64,000 nucleotides of DNA. Origin: CAXXHQ01 sp963665265. GTDB taxonomy: Bacteria > Planctomycetota > Planctomycetia > Pirellulales > Thermoguttaceae. Of this stretch, positions 28,801 through 35,026 are shown piece by piece. The stretch is from NCBI GenBank assembly GCA_963665265.2, contig OY762224.2, positions 558,001 to 622,000 on the forward strand, written 5' to 3'. The notes beneath the pieces are model-generated. The model saw only the letters and a list, made by a program, of their open reading frames with translations. It searched no databases and was not told the origin of the DNA. Each line of letters begins with the position of its first letter. Position 1 is the stretch's first letter. The position numbers were made by a program, and so were the translations under genes.

Positions 28801-29579
28801 GCGAAATGCAAGATCACGGCCAGCCGCTGAAAACAATTCACCGCCAAGTCGTGCCGCCGTACATGGGCCAATTCGTGCAGCAACACCCATTCCAGTTGCT
28901 CGACGGGCAGCGAACGCGCAATCCCCGCAGGCAGGATCAACGTCGGGCGGAAAATCCCCCACACCGCCGGCGAGGTGACCAATTCGCTCTCCACAACCCG
29001 CAGCTTTCGGCGAACGCCGATATGGCGAAGCAGCCTCGTAAAATCGATGGGAAATGAATCGAGATCGGTCGGCCGGGCCGAGCGCACCACGCCATGCCGA
29101 AAACGAATCTGCGCGACGATCAAACGAGCGGTCAGCAGGAAAACGCCCGACGCCCAAGTGAGCGCAAGCCACGAATAAAGCGATAAACTTGGCGCTCGTT
29201 CGACGATCGGCCGCGGCGCAGCGACGACATTGCTCCTGTCGGTCGGCATCGTGAGCGGCGATCGGTCGAAGGCCGGCATCGTCGGCTCGAGGCGATTTGA
29301 AACGATCGGCGGCGTCGGTTCCGTTTGCCACGCCGTAAATGCCCGAGGCGCCCATGCGACGAGTTGTTCCGGGATCGAAACTTCAAGGGGGAAAAAAAGC
29401 TTGAGCGGAACGAGGAGGAACAACGCGTAGCCGAACTGCGGCGAGGCCTTTTTCCGAATGAAGAACCACAGCAGAGAGACGACGGCCAAGACGACGGCCG
29501 CGTCGATCAGCGACGAGCCCATCCGCTGCGACCAAACGACGGCCAATGCGTTACATCTTTCGACGATCCCGATGATCAT
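22854..29579 (-). CDS. Giant M56 (BlaR1-like) metallopeptidase with carboxypeptidase-regulatory repeats
   Basis: A 2241-residue membrane protein. The N-terminal part is BlaR1/MecR1-like, with membrane helices near residues 23-41, 48-66 and 135-155. The zinc motif HELAH is at about 235-239 with RRHD after it and REYACDD near 275-281. A further helix near 355-372 leads to an external region of about 1850 residues, far longer than BlaR1's sensor. This contains at least seven carboxypeptidase-regulatory-like/CnaB-type units (for example VVDEQGTPIANATVHPS, VLTPDGKPAGGAELAVG). The last three, about 300 residues each, are clearly homologous and each includes PPG(D/E)Y. There is no penicillin-binding domain. 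With the BlaI-type repressor upstream, it is probably a signal-transducing protease; the ligand is unknown. Confidence 0.88.
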   Translation of the reverse strand: MIIGIVERCNALAVVWSQRMGSSLIDAAVVLAVVSLLWFFIRKKASPQFGYALFLLVPLKLFFPLEVSIPEQLVAWAPRAFTAWQTEPTPPIVSNRLEPTMPAFDRSPLTMPTDRSNVVAAPRPIVERAPSLSLYSWLALTWASGVFLLTARLIVAQIRFRHGVVRSARPTDLDSFPIDFTRLLRHIGVRRKLRVVESELVTSPAVWGIFRPTLILPAGIARSLPVEQLEWVLLHELAHVRRHDLAVNCFQRLAVILHFANPAVWIANRMINRLREYACDDVASSLVAGSQTASGEAFLGVMRFAASAGREAAAHPGGALGMFESSARSSCLRRMARLLDEERRLTVKLGLGSLCALLLIAAVALPQLRAADPKKEKATAVIKDEKGAKPVVESHKDEAYEFNVVIAKHVMLLEGKRIVTWKEIEEIIAKRSNPSQTHPHFYFTNSAFANGIYEPAKKEIWRICNHYKTIGHSEGSLSPQIGLVYDRIRTADDQKLDESLRAEGYVVNDKGEPVRDAEIILITPADSAAPVDWQVPLVEGRLRNPLDFVLTRSDAEGLFSVYPPKNANYRVIALHPNAGINSVERDQLLSDRKLTLLRWASLTVDLKDKNKSNQEEPSLRSTLLSAAGLPEITFSQYWSDLKKKESRPPFVFSHVPPVWNASISRAFEIANVGRIDVQDVSVSLAPNEKRSLLLDPLTEQQKQYPEELRRFTETNSKNDRGTDQNNRPKEKPRLENKTNGSERLFEVTVVGPDKKPVKATAEIQNVAVNAGSVRRGELAGESKYGRLVTTEDDGRFTMAIPQNAKRLWLTIHMPGYAPFWAAWNDEGNERKPIPENILVELKQAWSVGGVVVDEQGTPIANATVHPSVQYQTLPGVNDQLYVGKEVTTDQDGRWRYDLVPASKKDVYVEVNHPNYQPSRPTLTRSVFGLSGNAQPTAPIVIKAGLTIVGAVTNESGEPIKDALVRTKLHNNLREARTDAEGKYRLVGCEEAMTRVVASAKGKALDMRIVSVEPKMEPVNFVMRPGGKIRIHVVDEIGNPVAKTRVFPQAWRGEQVEYFEFDDVNMFTDRNGVWEWNEAPLDEFKADIYPPAGAAIRRFPLVARAETYEIVAGAPLRISGSVIDEATREPVKSFRAIVGGWDGGPGIFWERNDSYAAKDGTYSLKANNRQAFFVKIEADGYQVATSRKIESSEGSVKIDFELKPKASMTAKVLTPDGKPAGGAELAVGLSASQIILENGEILRQSTDAPVYKTDGEGRFSFPGQDGPFRLIVTHPTGYYFAKSATSEVPAEIKLSPWAKVEGVYRVASKPIADARIAVQVNGYDVFGRDEPRILTSYTVNSKADGHFQFDRVFPGSARVGRDIMLIANQGAAEVASAIRVPVHLTAGETTRLDLGGEGRAAVGRLVAPPETKEKPLWKFAQIEVRPFGAASDEGAESSSTKRPSFFITADLDGTFRIDDMPPGEYELEVSFSEHRIGFLKAYRVTVPKGNGAPIDLGEIQLKRDVNAFEETRESQAEKATTNEKAIEERQSELRILTPGGKPADGAKAAVAIPSRQIMIANGEFADNVTNAAVYATPVPHAERIAADKRGTLRIPKQTEPFQLIVLHAEGFSLIKPVNNELPSEIRLKPWATIEGAVRAGTKPVENTLIRLGYVLGGPFGENGRVSGVLYETKTQADGSYRIEKALPGAAMIGYGWDLPGQAKGVISSVRFPITIKEGERRRFDVGGSGRAVAGKLVPAKEDEKRIRWGETTLHVNLPTPEDPPIPTEIKNDEKKVAEWLAVWEKTEAGKAYKAETAAYTKRFLESPAFRTSVNDDGSFRIDDMPPGDYGMIISLAVPGGYRNEYRRFTVPTSEEPNAPFELGEMKLKSIDLQKSTEKSQEPLNLSTEKSQLDVRVLTPDGRPAAGAQTVVVSGEKQELAFEVANGSISARQSNVKIPKTNSEGRISLPLPTKSDRIVVTHPSGYGFLKSTDLAEPSAKLTLMPWSSVEGTVRIGKKTQANSLVTLNYAGVGPFDEKDVISFAGAATSDSDGKYKIEQAFPGKGHIGSTILAVGKPSILALYPIVVNENEKKTFDVGGSGRTIVAKFIPPSDLNVEGMHATLLPQLPLLGDMSVPDDVKNDPLKIEKWKNDWERSEAGRQYQKKAAAYKESLPSKAFFQNSADADGTLRFADVPPGDYSMFLTIAAGAKSTIKYYRFTVPQAGAGKEDEPVDLGTVLLEGEGADVRANSDASGGAPLPMSKP

Positions 29580-29601
29580 GTTAAGCCCTCGCTATTGATA
29601 A

Positions 29602-29624
29602 GTAGGACGCGTGCTTGCACGCGC
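29602..29624 (+). repeat. REP-like palindrome with GTAG head
   Basis: GTAG (29602-29605), two bases, then CGCGTGC (29608-29614) and GCACGCG (29617-29623) around TT. The core GCGTGCTTGCACGC is the reverse complement of the palindrome at 61291-61304. It lies between blaI and the M56 gene. Confidence 0.55.
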
Positions 29625-29678
29625 CGGTCTTTCGCGGCCCAATAAAACTAACTGCATGCCGCCACGCACCATATATTC

Positions 29679-29749
29679 ACCGCGAAGGCGCAAAGGTCGC
29701 AAAGAGAATTATGCATGCGACTTCTTTGCGCTCTTGGCGTCTTTGCGGT
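29679..29749. repeat. Inverted pair of CGCAAAGA-family repeats
   Basis: A 27-base arm (29679-29705) is repeated in inverted orientation at 29723-29749 with 22 of 27 positions complementary, around a short spacer. RNA from either strand would fold into a long imperfect hairpin. The left arm matches 22133-22160. It separates blaI from the M56 gene, which are usually tightly spaced. Confidence 0.7.
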
Positions 29750-29808
29750 AAATTAAAATGCGATCTTCGTTTTTCTTCGTGTATAAAAAGTTGTTGCGGC
29801 TTTGCGGT

Positions 29809-30231
29809 TTATTCGCGGTTCCGCTTGTTGCGGCTTTGCTTTCCGAGAGATTTCTTTTTTTCTTCGATCAGTTTTTGCAGAGCGTCGAGATCGTCCTCTT
29901 TGAGCGAAGTGGTTTCGACCATATGGGCAAGAAGCGGCCCGGCGGCGGCCCGCGTCGTGCACTCCAGCAGCGTATCGGCCGCTCCGCGAAGGATCGAGAT
30001 CGCCGATTGAATCGGACGATAGACGAACCCGTTTCCCACGGTCGTGGCCGAGAGATAGCCCTTGTCGACGAGTCGCTTGAGCAGGGTTTTCACGGTCGGC
30101 GGCGCCCAGCCGTATTTTTCGCCGGCCACGGTGTAGACTTCGCGGGCCATCCCTTTTTGCAGATCCCAGACGATTTTCATAACCTTCCACTCGGCGGCGG
30201 AAAGGTCCTTCCGTTCGTTCGTTTCGGCCAT
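29809..30231 (-). CDS. BlaI/MecI/CopY-family transcriptional repressor
   Basis: A 140-residue winged-helix repressor. The DNA-binding half has LSAAEWKVMKIVWD (about residues 10-23) and WAPPTVKTLLKRLVDKGYL (about 41-59), standard for Penicillinase_R. The C-terminal half is helical and Lys-rich for dimerisation. BlaI relatives repress until a partner M56 protease triggers their cleavage. AGGAGG lies 8 bases before the ATG at 30229-30231; an adjacent GTG one codon earlier is possible. It is 229 bases upstream of the giant M56 gene on the same strand and has an operator-like site over its promoter. Confidence 0.93.
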   Translation of the reverse strand: MAETNERKDLSAAEWKVMKIVWDLQKGMAREVYTVAGEKYGWAPPTVKTLLKRLVDKGYLSATTVGNGFVYRPIQSAISILRGAADTLLECTTRAAAGPLLAHMVETTSLKEDDLDALQKLIEEKKKSLGKQSRNKRNRE

Positions 30232-30287
30232 CACGCATTCCTCCTCGTCGAAAGTCGGCGTCCGTCGTTCGCCGGTTTGATTTTCGT

Positions 30288-30316
30288 AATGTAATCGGAC
30301 CGACTACAAATGTCAA
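30288..30316 (-). promoter_or_regulatory. Promoter with BlaI-type operator for the blaI/M56 locus
   Basis: On the minus strand, -35 TTGACA (30311-30316), a 17-base spacer and -10 TACATT (30288-30293). The sequence TACAAATGTC at 30305-30314 (plus strand) differs by one base from the TACAnnTGTA core bound by BlaI/MecI and overlaps the -35. This fits autorepression by the BlaI-type protein about 60 bases downstream. Confidence 0.75.
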
Positions 30317-30429
30317 CGGTCGTTTCGGACGAATTCTTGGGTTTTTTCGAGGGGGGCGGGGGCAAGGATGAAGGAGGAGGGATGAGGGATGAAAGTCGCA
30401 AATTTAGATAGCGAAGTCTTGTCGATCCT

Positions 30430-30554
30430 GGAAATTCTGTCCAATTTCCTTTGTTAGATATTCTTTTGTGTCTTTCGAGTATTTCGTAGTGAAAACTACT
30501 GCGTCTTTCGTGCTCTATGCGTTCTTTCGCGGCCAATAAAAATCTATTGCGCCC
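30430..30554 (+). repeat. Dispersed repeat Y, copy 2
   Basis: Aligns with 22632-22745 in the same orientation. The order of Y and X is reversed here (Y then X) relative to the copy on the other side of the M56 gene (X then Y). Confidence 0.6.
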
Positions 30555-30592
30555 TTCGTCATTCTTCGTGACCTTCGTGGATAAAACCTGTC

Positions 30593-30638
30593 GCGGCCTC
30601 TGCGTCGCATTAGCGGATATCAGCGAGGATTAGCGTTC
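30593..30638 (+). repeat. Dispersed 46-bp repeat X, copy 2
   Basis: 44 of 46 bases match 22512-22557, same orientation. It ends 10 bases before the stop codon of argF, so it may affect the 3' end of the argF transcript. Confidence 0.75.
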
Positions 30639-30647
30639 ATTCCGCAA

Positions 30648-31568
30648 CTACGCTTTCGCGCCCAGCAGCCAAGCCAGGACGCCTTTTTGCGCGTGCATGC
30701 GGTTTGCCGCCTGTTGAACGACGACGCTTTGCGGACCGTCGATCACTTCGTCGGTCACTTCCTCGCCGCGATGCGCCGGCAAGCAGTGCATGAAGAAGGC
30801 CCCTTTTTGCGCGTTCGACATCAACTCGCCGTTCACTTGGAAATCGCCGAACGCCTTCATTCGCGATTCCTTTTCCGACTCGAAGCCCATACTCGTCCAA
30901 ACGTCGGTATAGACGGCCACGGCGTCGGAGACCGCTTCGACCGGATCGTCGGTCACGACCAAATCCAAGTTCGGCGCGTGTCGCATGATCCAGGCGAGTT
31001 CCTTCTCGTCGTATTGGTAACCCTTCGGCGTGGCCATCACCATGCGCATGCCGAGTCGAGCGCAGCCGATCGCCAAGCTTCGCGCGACGTTGTTGGCGTC
31101 GCCGACCCAGCCGAGGGTGTGCCCTTTCAGTTTTCCGACGAGCTCGCGGATGGTGTAGAGATCGGCGATCGCTTGGCAAGGATGCTCGAAGTCGGTCAAA
31201 CCGTTGATGACGGTGCAATCGCAATGTTTGGCGAGCGATGTGGCCGTTTGATGTTTGTTGGCGCGAACGACGACGACGTCGACGTATTCGCCGAGCACGC
31301 GACCGAAGTCTTCGACCGATTCGCGACTGCTGCCGAAGCCGGTTTCGCTACCCAGAAACAGGGAGCTTCCGCCGAGATTGATCATGGCCGACTCGAAGCT
31401 GACGCGGGTCCGTAGCGACGGTTTTTCGAAGAGCAAAGCCATCACGCGGCCGGGCAACAACGGCTCGCGCAGGCCCGCTTCGTACTTACTCTTCAAATCC
31501 TCGGTAATCGAGAAGATGCGTTCGATTTCCGCCGCCGTCAGGTCGGCCAGGCTAATCAGGTTTCGCAT
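30648..31568 (-). CDS. argF: Ornithine carbamoyltransferase
   Basis: A 306-residue OTCase, converting ornithine and carbamoyl phosphate to citrulline in arginine synthesis. Carbamoyl-phosphate binding is shown by SLRTRVSFE (about residues 51-59), with HPCQ near 129-132 and the ornithine/catalytic loop HCLPAHRGEEV near 264-274. GAGGA precedes the ATG. It is the last gene of argB-argD-argF, 54 bases after argD. Confidence 0.96.
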   Translation of the reverse strand: MRNLISLADLTAAEIERIFSITEDLKSKYEAGLREPLLPGRVMALLFEKPSLRTRVSFESAMINLGGSSLFLGSETGFGSSRESVEDFGRVLGEYVDVVVVRANKHQTATSLAKHCDCTVINGLTDFEHPCQAIADLYTIRELVGKLKGHTLGWVGDANNVARSLAIGCARLGMRMVMATPKGYQYDEKELAWIMRHAPNLDLVVTDDPVEAVSDAVAVYTDVWTSMGFESEKESRMKAFGDFQVNGELMSNAQKGAFFMHCLPAHRGEEVTDEVIDGPQSVVVQQAANRMHAQKGVLAWLLGAKA

Positions 31569-31622
31569 CGCTAGGTCCTCTTGTCGTTTCTCTCGTCGGT
31601 GCGCGACGCGAGCGTATGGAAT

Positions 31623-32837
31623 TTATGTGGGATTCTTCGCGTGTTTCTTAATCACTTCAGTCAATATGTCCATGCCCTCGTGGGCTTGCGCCTCGGTCAA
31701 ATTCATGGCCGGCAGCAAGCGAATCACGACGTTGTGCGTGCAGTTGATCAACAGTTTGCGTTCCATGCACTCGCGAACGATCGGGGCGCCTTCGATCGAC
31801 AATTCGGCGCCGATCATCGTGCCGCGGCCTCGAACGTCCTTCACCACGTCGCATTCCTTTTGCAACTCGCGGAAGCGGGAGAGGAATACGTCGCAAAGCT
31901 TCTTTGAATTATCCAGCAACCCTTCGTTCTCGATCATTTCGACGGCGGCGATGCCCGCTCGAGCGGCGATCGGATTGCCGCCGAACGTGGCTGCGTGCAT
32001 TCCCGGTCGAAGGCTCGGCGCGATCTCTTTCGTCGTCAGCATCGCGGCCCCGGCGATCCCGCCGCATACCGCTTTGGCCAACGTCATTACGTCGGGCTGC
32101 ACGCCGACGCCCTGATAGGCGAACCATTCGCCCGTTCGACCGCAGCCCGTTTGCACTTCGTCGAAAATCAGCAGCATGTCGTTGTCGTCGGCTAATTTTC
32201 GCAAACCGGCCAAGAAACCTTCCGGCGGAATGCGAACGCCTCCTTCGCCTTGGATCGGCTCGATCATGAAGGCGATCGTCTCCGCATCGATCAACTTGGC
32301 GGCCGCCTCCAAATCGCCGAACGGGGCGTACATGAACCCCGCCATGAGCGGCCCGAGCCCCTCATGGTATTTCGGTTGGGCCGTCGCCGTGGTCGAGCCG
32401 AGCGTTCGACCGTGGAAGCTACCCTCGAACGTGATGATCTTGTAGCGTTTCTTCGCCGAACCGTGCAAGCGTGCGAGCTTGATCGCCGCTTCGTTCGCCT
32501 CGGTTCCCGAGTTGCAGAAGAAAGCTTGACCGCCGAAGCTCCGCTCGCTCAGCGCCTTCGCCCAGAGACCTTGCACGTCGGTGTACCACGAGTTCGGCAC
32601 GTGAATCAGCTTGCCGAGTTGATCGCGCACCGCCTCGACGACCGGACCGGGACAATGGCCGAGCAGGTTGCAGCCCCAACCGGGAAAGTAATCGAGATAA
32701 CGATTTCCTTCGCTGTCCCAGACGTAAGATCCCTCGCCGCGGACCAGCGAAACCGGATAGCGGTTGTAGTTCGGAATCACGTACTGATCGAACAGCTTGA
32801 TCGTCTCTTCGGAACTCATCGGTTGATTCTGCGACAC
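31623..32837 (-). CDS. argD: Acetylornithine aminotransferase
   Basis: A 404-residue class III PLP aminotransferase. It makes N-acetylornithine from the semialdehyde in arginine synthesis and may also serve lysine synthesis. Visible motifs are FCNSGTEANEAAIKLAR (about residues 107-123), LLIFDEVQTGCGRTG (about 218-232) and the Schiff-base lysine in MTLAKAVCGG (about 250-259). The start is probably GTG (32835-32837), with AAGGAG about 11 bases upstream; an ATG six codons later is possible but too far from that site. It lies between argB and argF. Confidence 0.95.
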   Translation of the reverse strand: MSQNQPMSSEETIKLFDQYVIPNYNRYPVSLVRGEGSYVWDSEGNRYLDYFPGWGCNLLGHCPGPVVEAVRDQLGKLIHVPNSWYTDVQGLWAKALSERSFGGQAFFCNSGTEANEAAIKLARLHGSAKKRYKIITFEGSFHGRTLGSTTATAQPKYHEGLGPLMAGFMYAPFGDLEAAAKLIDAETIAFMIEPIQGEGGVRIPPEGFLAGLRKLADDNDMLLIFDEVQTGCGRTGEWFAYQGVGVQPDVMTLAKAVCGGIAGAAMLTTKEIAPSLRPGMHAATFGGNPIAARAGIAAVEMIENEGLLDNSKKLCDVFLSRFRELQKECDVVKDVRGRGTMIGAELSIEGAPIVRECMERKLLINCTHNVVIRLLPAMNLTEAQAHEGMDILTEVIKKHAKNPT

Positions 32838-32881
32838 AGCTCTAAAACTCCTTTGTAATACGCTACCCTACGCCCAAATCC

Positions 32882-33757
32882 CTACTTAACTAACTGCGTT
32901 CCCACGCCGCGACTAGTGTAAACTTCGAGCATCAGCGAATGCCGGATGCGGCCGTCGATGATGTGGACCTTCTTCACGCCTCGGTTCAGCGTTTCGAGGC
33001 AGGCCTCCACTTTCGGAATCATGCCCGACTCGATTACGCCCCCCGAAATCAATTCGCGGGCTTCCTTCTCGTTCAGCGAGTGGATCAACGTTTCCGGATC
33101 GTTCTTGTCGCGCCGAACGCCGTTGACGTCGCTTAAGTAAACCAATTTGTCGGCTTCGACCGCTTGGGCCACGGCCGTCGCCGCGGTGTCGGCGTTCACG
33201 TTATATTTCTGTCGGTCTTTGCCGATGCACATCGACGGAATGACCGGAACGATCCCCGCATGGCAAAGGTTCTCGATCGTGGCGCGATCGACCCGGGTCA
33301 CCGTGCCGACGTAGCCGAGATCGAGTTGCTCGCCGCCGTCGCCGGGAAGCGTAATTCGTTCGCCCCGCAGGACGTTCGTCGTTTTGAAGTTCAACGCCTG
33401 CGCTCGGCCGCCGAGGTCGTTAATCCGTTGCGCGAGTCCTTCGCAAATCTCGCCCGCCAACACCTTCTCGACGATGTTCAACGTCGCCTCGTCGGTGTAG
33501 CGCCGACCTTGCACGAAGTTCGGTTGCAAGCCGGCCTCTTTCATGGCGCGACTAATCGCCGCCCCGCCCCCATGCACTACGACCGGTCGCATCCCGACCG
33601 TCTCCATAAAGACGATGTCCAGCAGAAGGTGGGTCATCGCCTTTTCGTCTTCCATCACGCTGCCGCCAAGCTTAATGACGGTAATTTTGCCGCGAAACTG
33701 TCGAATCCATTGAAGGGCTTCAAGGAGGACGTCGGCTTTCTGTATGGCATCTTCCAA
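32882..33757 (-). CDS. argB: Acetylglutamate kinase
   Basis: A 291-residue amino-acid kinase phosphorylating N-acetylglutamate, the controlled step of arginine synthesis. VIKLGGSVMED near residues 27-37 and VVVHGGGAAISRAM near 58-71 bind ATP and substrate; the C-terminal IDGRIRHSLMLE is typical. The start appears to be TTG (33755-33757) with GGAG 9 bases upstream; no closer ATG fits the family. The N-terminal helix of about 20 residues resembles arginine-inhibited hexameric forms, so feedback inhibition is possible. First gene of the operon. Confidence 0.95.
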   Translation of the reverse strand: MEDAIQKADVLLEALQWIRQFRGKITVIKLGGSVMEDEKAMTHLLLDIVFMETVGMRPVVVHGGGAAISRAMKEAGLQPNFVQGRRYTDEATLNIVEKVLAGEICEGLAQRINDLGGRAQALNFKTTNVLRGERITLPGDGGEQLDLGYVGTVTRVDRATIENLCHAGIVPVIPSMCIGKDRQKYNVNADTAATAVAQAVEADKLVYLSDVNGVRRDKNDPETLIHSLNEKEARELISGGVIESGMIPKVEACLETLNRGVKKVHIIDGRIRHSLMLEVYTSRGVGTQLVK

Positions 33758-33866
33758 CGGGGCAATCTCCGAAAGTCAAAATACAATAAATGATCGGGGC
33801 AATTAGCTCGGCGGCGGCAATCTCTTTCCCCAGACGCAAACCGTTTTTATGCCGGGGAAACCTTGC

Positions 33867-33894
33867 ATTGTAAATCGCCCAGCTTACCTGTCAA
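33867..33894 (-). promoter_or_regulatory. Promoter of the argBDF operon
   Basis: On the minus strand, -35 TTGACA (33889-33894), a 16-base spacer and -10 TACAAT (33867-33872). Transcription would start near 33860, giving a leader of about 100 bases. The leader contains complementary TTCCCC and GGGGAA runs that could form a stem, and two ATTGCCCCG words before the TTG start. Whether the leader regulates is unknown. Confidence 0.75.
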
Positions 33895-34049
33895 CGGGAC
33901 AATGCGGGGGTCCGCTTAGTAATACCGAGGGGGAGATCGGCGTTCGCCCCAATTTGGCCATATTTCAAAGACGTCACGGGCCAAGAAAAGTTCTCCGCAG
34001 GAAGAAAAATACTCCCTGCATTGCGGCCGAAGGAGCGGAGAAAGCGAAA

Positions 34050-34967
34050 TTACTCCGCTTGGTCCTCGTGTTTGATCTCTAGAATCATCTGCAAGAATTT
34101 TTCCATCGACGGGCAGCGGCGGCTCAAGTCCGGCTCAATGCACCAATGGATCGCCTTGGCCAGCGTCGGATTGATCTGCGGGCGGAACTTCCGGATGTCT
34201 TCCGGCTCCTTGTTGTGCGTCATCGCCGCCATGCCCGTCGTCCCGCGCGGCCAAGGAAGCTCGAACGTGCAAATTTCAAACGCCGTCACGCCAAACGCGA
34301 AAACGTCCAGCCGCTCGTCGGTAGCATGGCGATGCACCAACTCAGGCGCCATGTAATTCGGCGTTCCCGTCCGATTGCCCGGCAGCTTGAATTCACGCGT
34401 CGCGGGAACCGTCAAACCGAAGTCGATCAGCTTGATGTCCTCGTTCTCGTTCGTCAGGATGAAATTTCGCGGGCAGATGTCGCGGTGAATGTATCCCGCC
34501 GCATGCACGGCGGCGACGGCCTCGGCCGCTTCGCGAATGAACTTCACTCGATGACCGTCGAGAATCGCCGCGCGACCGACGATCGCCGAATGCAGCGTTT
34601 GGCCGTTCAAATACTCCATTACTAAGTATTGCGAGCCGTCGGTCGTAAGTCCGTACTCCATCGTCCGAACGATCCGCGGATGCACGAGGGCCATCGAAAC
34701 TTCGCCTTCCGAAGGTTTTTTTAGCCCTTTGAATCGCGCAAGATAATCGGCCGTCTTTTTCGGATCGAGTATTTTGAGCCCGACGATCGCGTTCGTCTTC
34801 ATATCGCGGGCCATATAGAAGCTTGACATCGTTCCGAGGATCGCTTTCTGCAAAAGCGCGAAACGAGCCGAGACGTCCAAGCGTCCGCCTGAGAATAGCT
34901 TCTTTATTCCGTCAAGAAATGCCAATTGCTTACCGTTTCCGAAACCGTCGAATATCGGCGCTCGCAA
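34050..34967 (-). CDS. Protein kinase-like protein with atypical catalytic loop
   Basis: A 305-residue Hanks-type kinase domain without a membrane anchor. Present: VGLKIL (Lys near 65), HRDICPRNF (about residues 161-169), IDFG (181-184), and GTPNYMAPEL (201-210). Odd: the Gly-rich loop is poorly conserved (AILGTMSSFYMARD), and the catalytic-loop lysine of HRDxKPxN is Cys here. Active Ser/Thr kinases normally keep that lysine, so this could be a weak kinase, a planctomycete variant, or a pseudokinase. It is alone on the minus strand between arg genes and accD. The start is uncertain because the first 40 residues are not family-like. Confidence 0.82.
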   Translation of the reverse strand: MRAPIFDGFGNGKQLAFLDGIKKLFSGGRLDVSARFALLQKAILGTMSSFYMARDMKTNAIVGLKILDPKKTADYLARFKGLKKPSEGEVSMALVHPRIVRTMEYGLTTDGSQYLVMEYLNGQTLHSAIVGRAAILDGHRVKFIREAAEAVAAVHAAGYIHRDICPRNFILTNENEDIKLIDFGLTVPATREFKLPGNRTGTPNYMAPELVHRHATDERLDVFAFGVTAFEICTFELPWPRGTTGMAAMTHNKEPEDIRKFRPQINPTLAKAIHWCIEPDLSRRCPSMEKFLQMILEIKHEDQAE

Positions 34968-35026
34968 GTCGGCGCCGACGCCCTGTTTTCATCTATTCTG
35001 GTTGGCGGAACCGGCCGACTCAAGCG

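Larger units (their letters stand above)
30317..30647. other. Repeat-rich region between blaI and argF
   Basis: No gene. It begins with a G-rich/GGATGA tract (about 30351-30385), continues with repeat Y copy 2 and ends with repeat X copy 2, running up to the 3' end of argF. No terminator for argF could be recognised within it. Confidence 0.6.

Noticed and set aside
28372..29355. 327-codon frame within the M56 gene, possible frameshift
   Set aside because: The main M56 frame is intact across this stretch with HELAH and the third zinc ligand, so no frameshift is needed.
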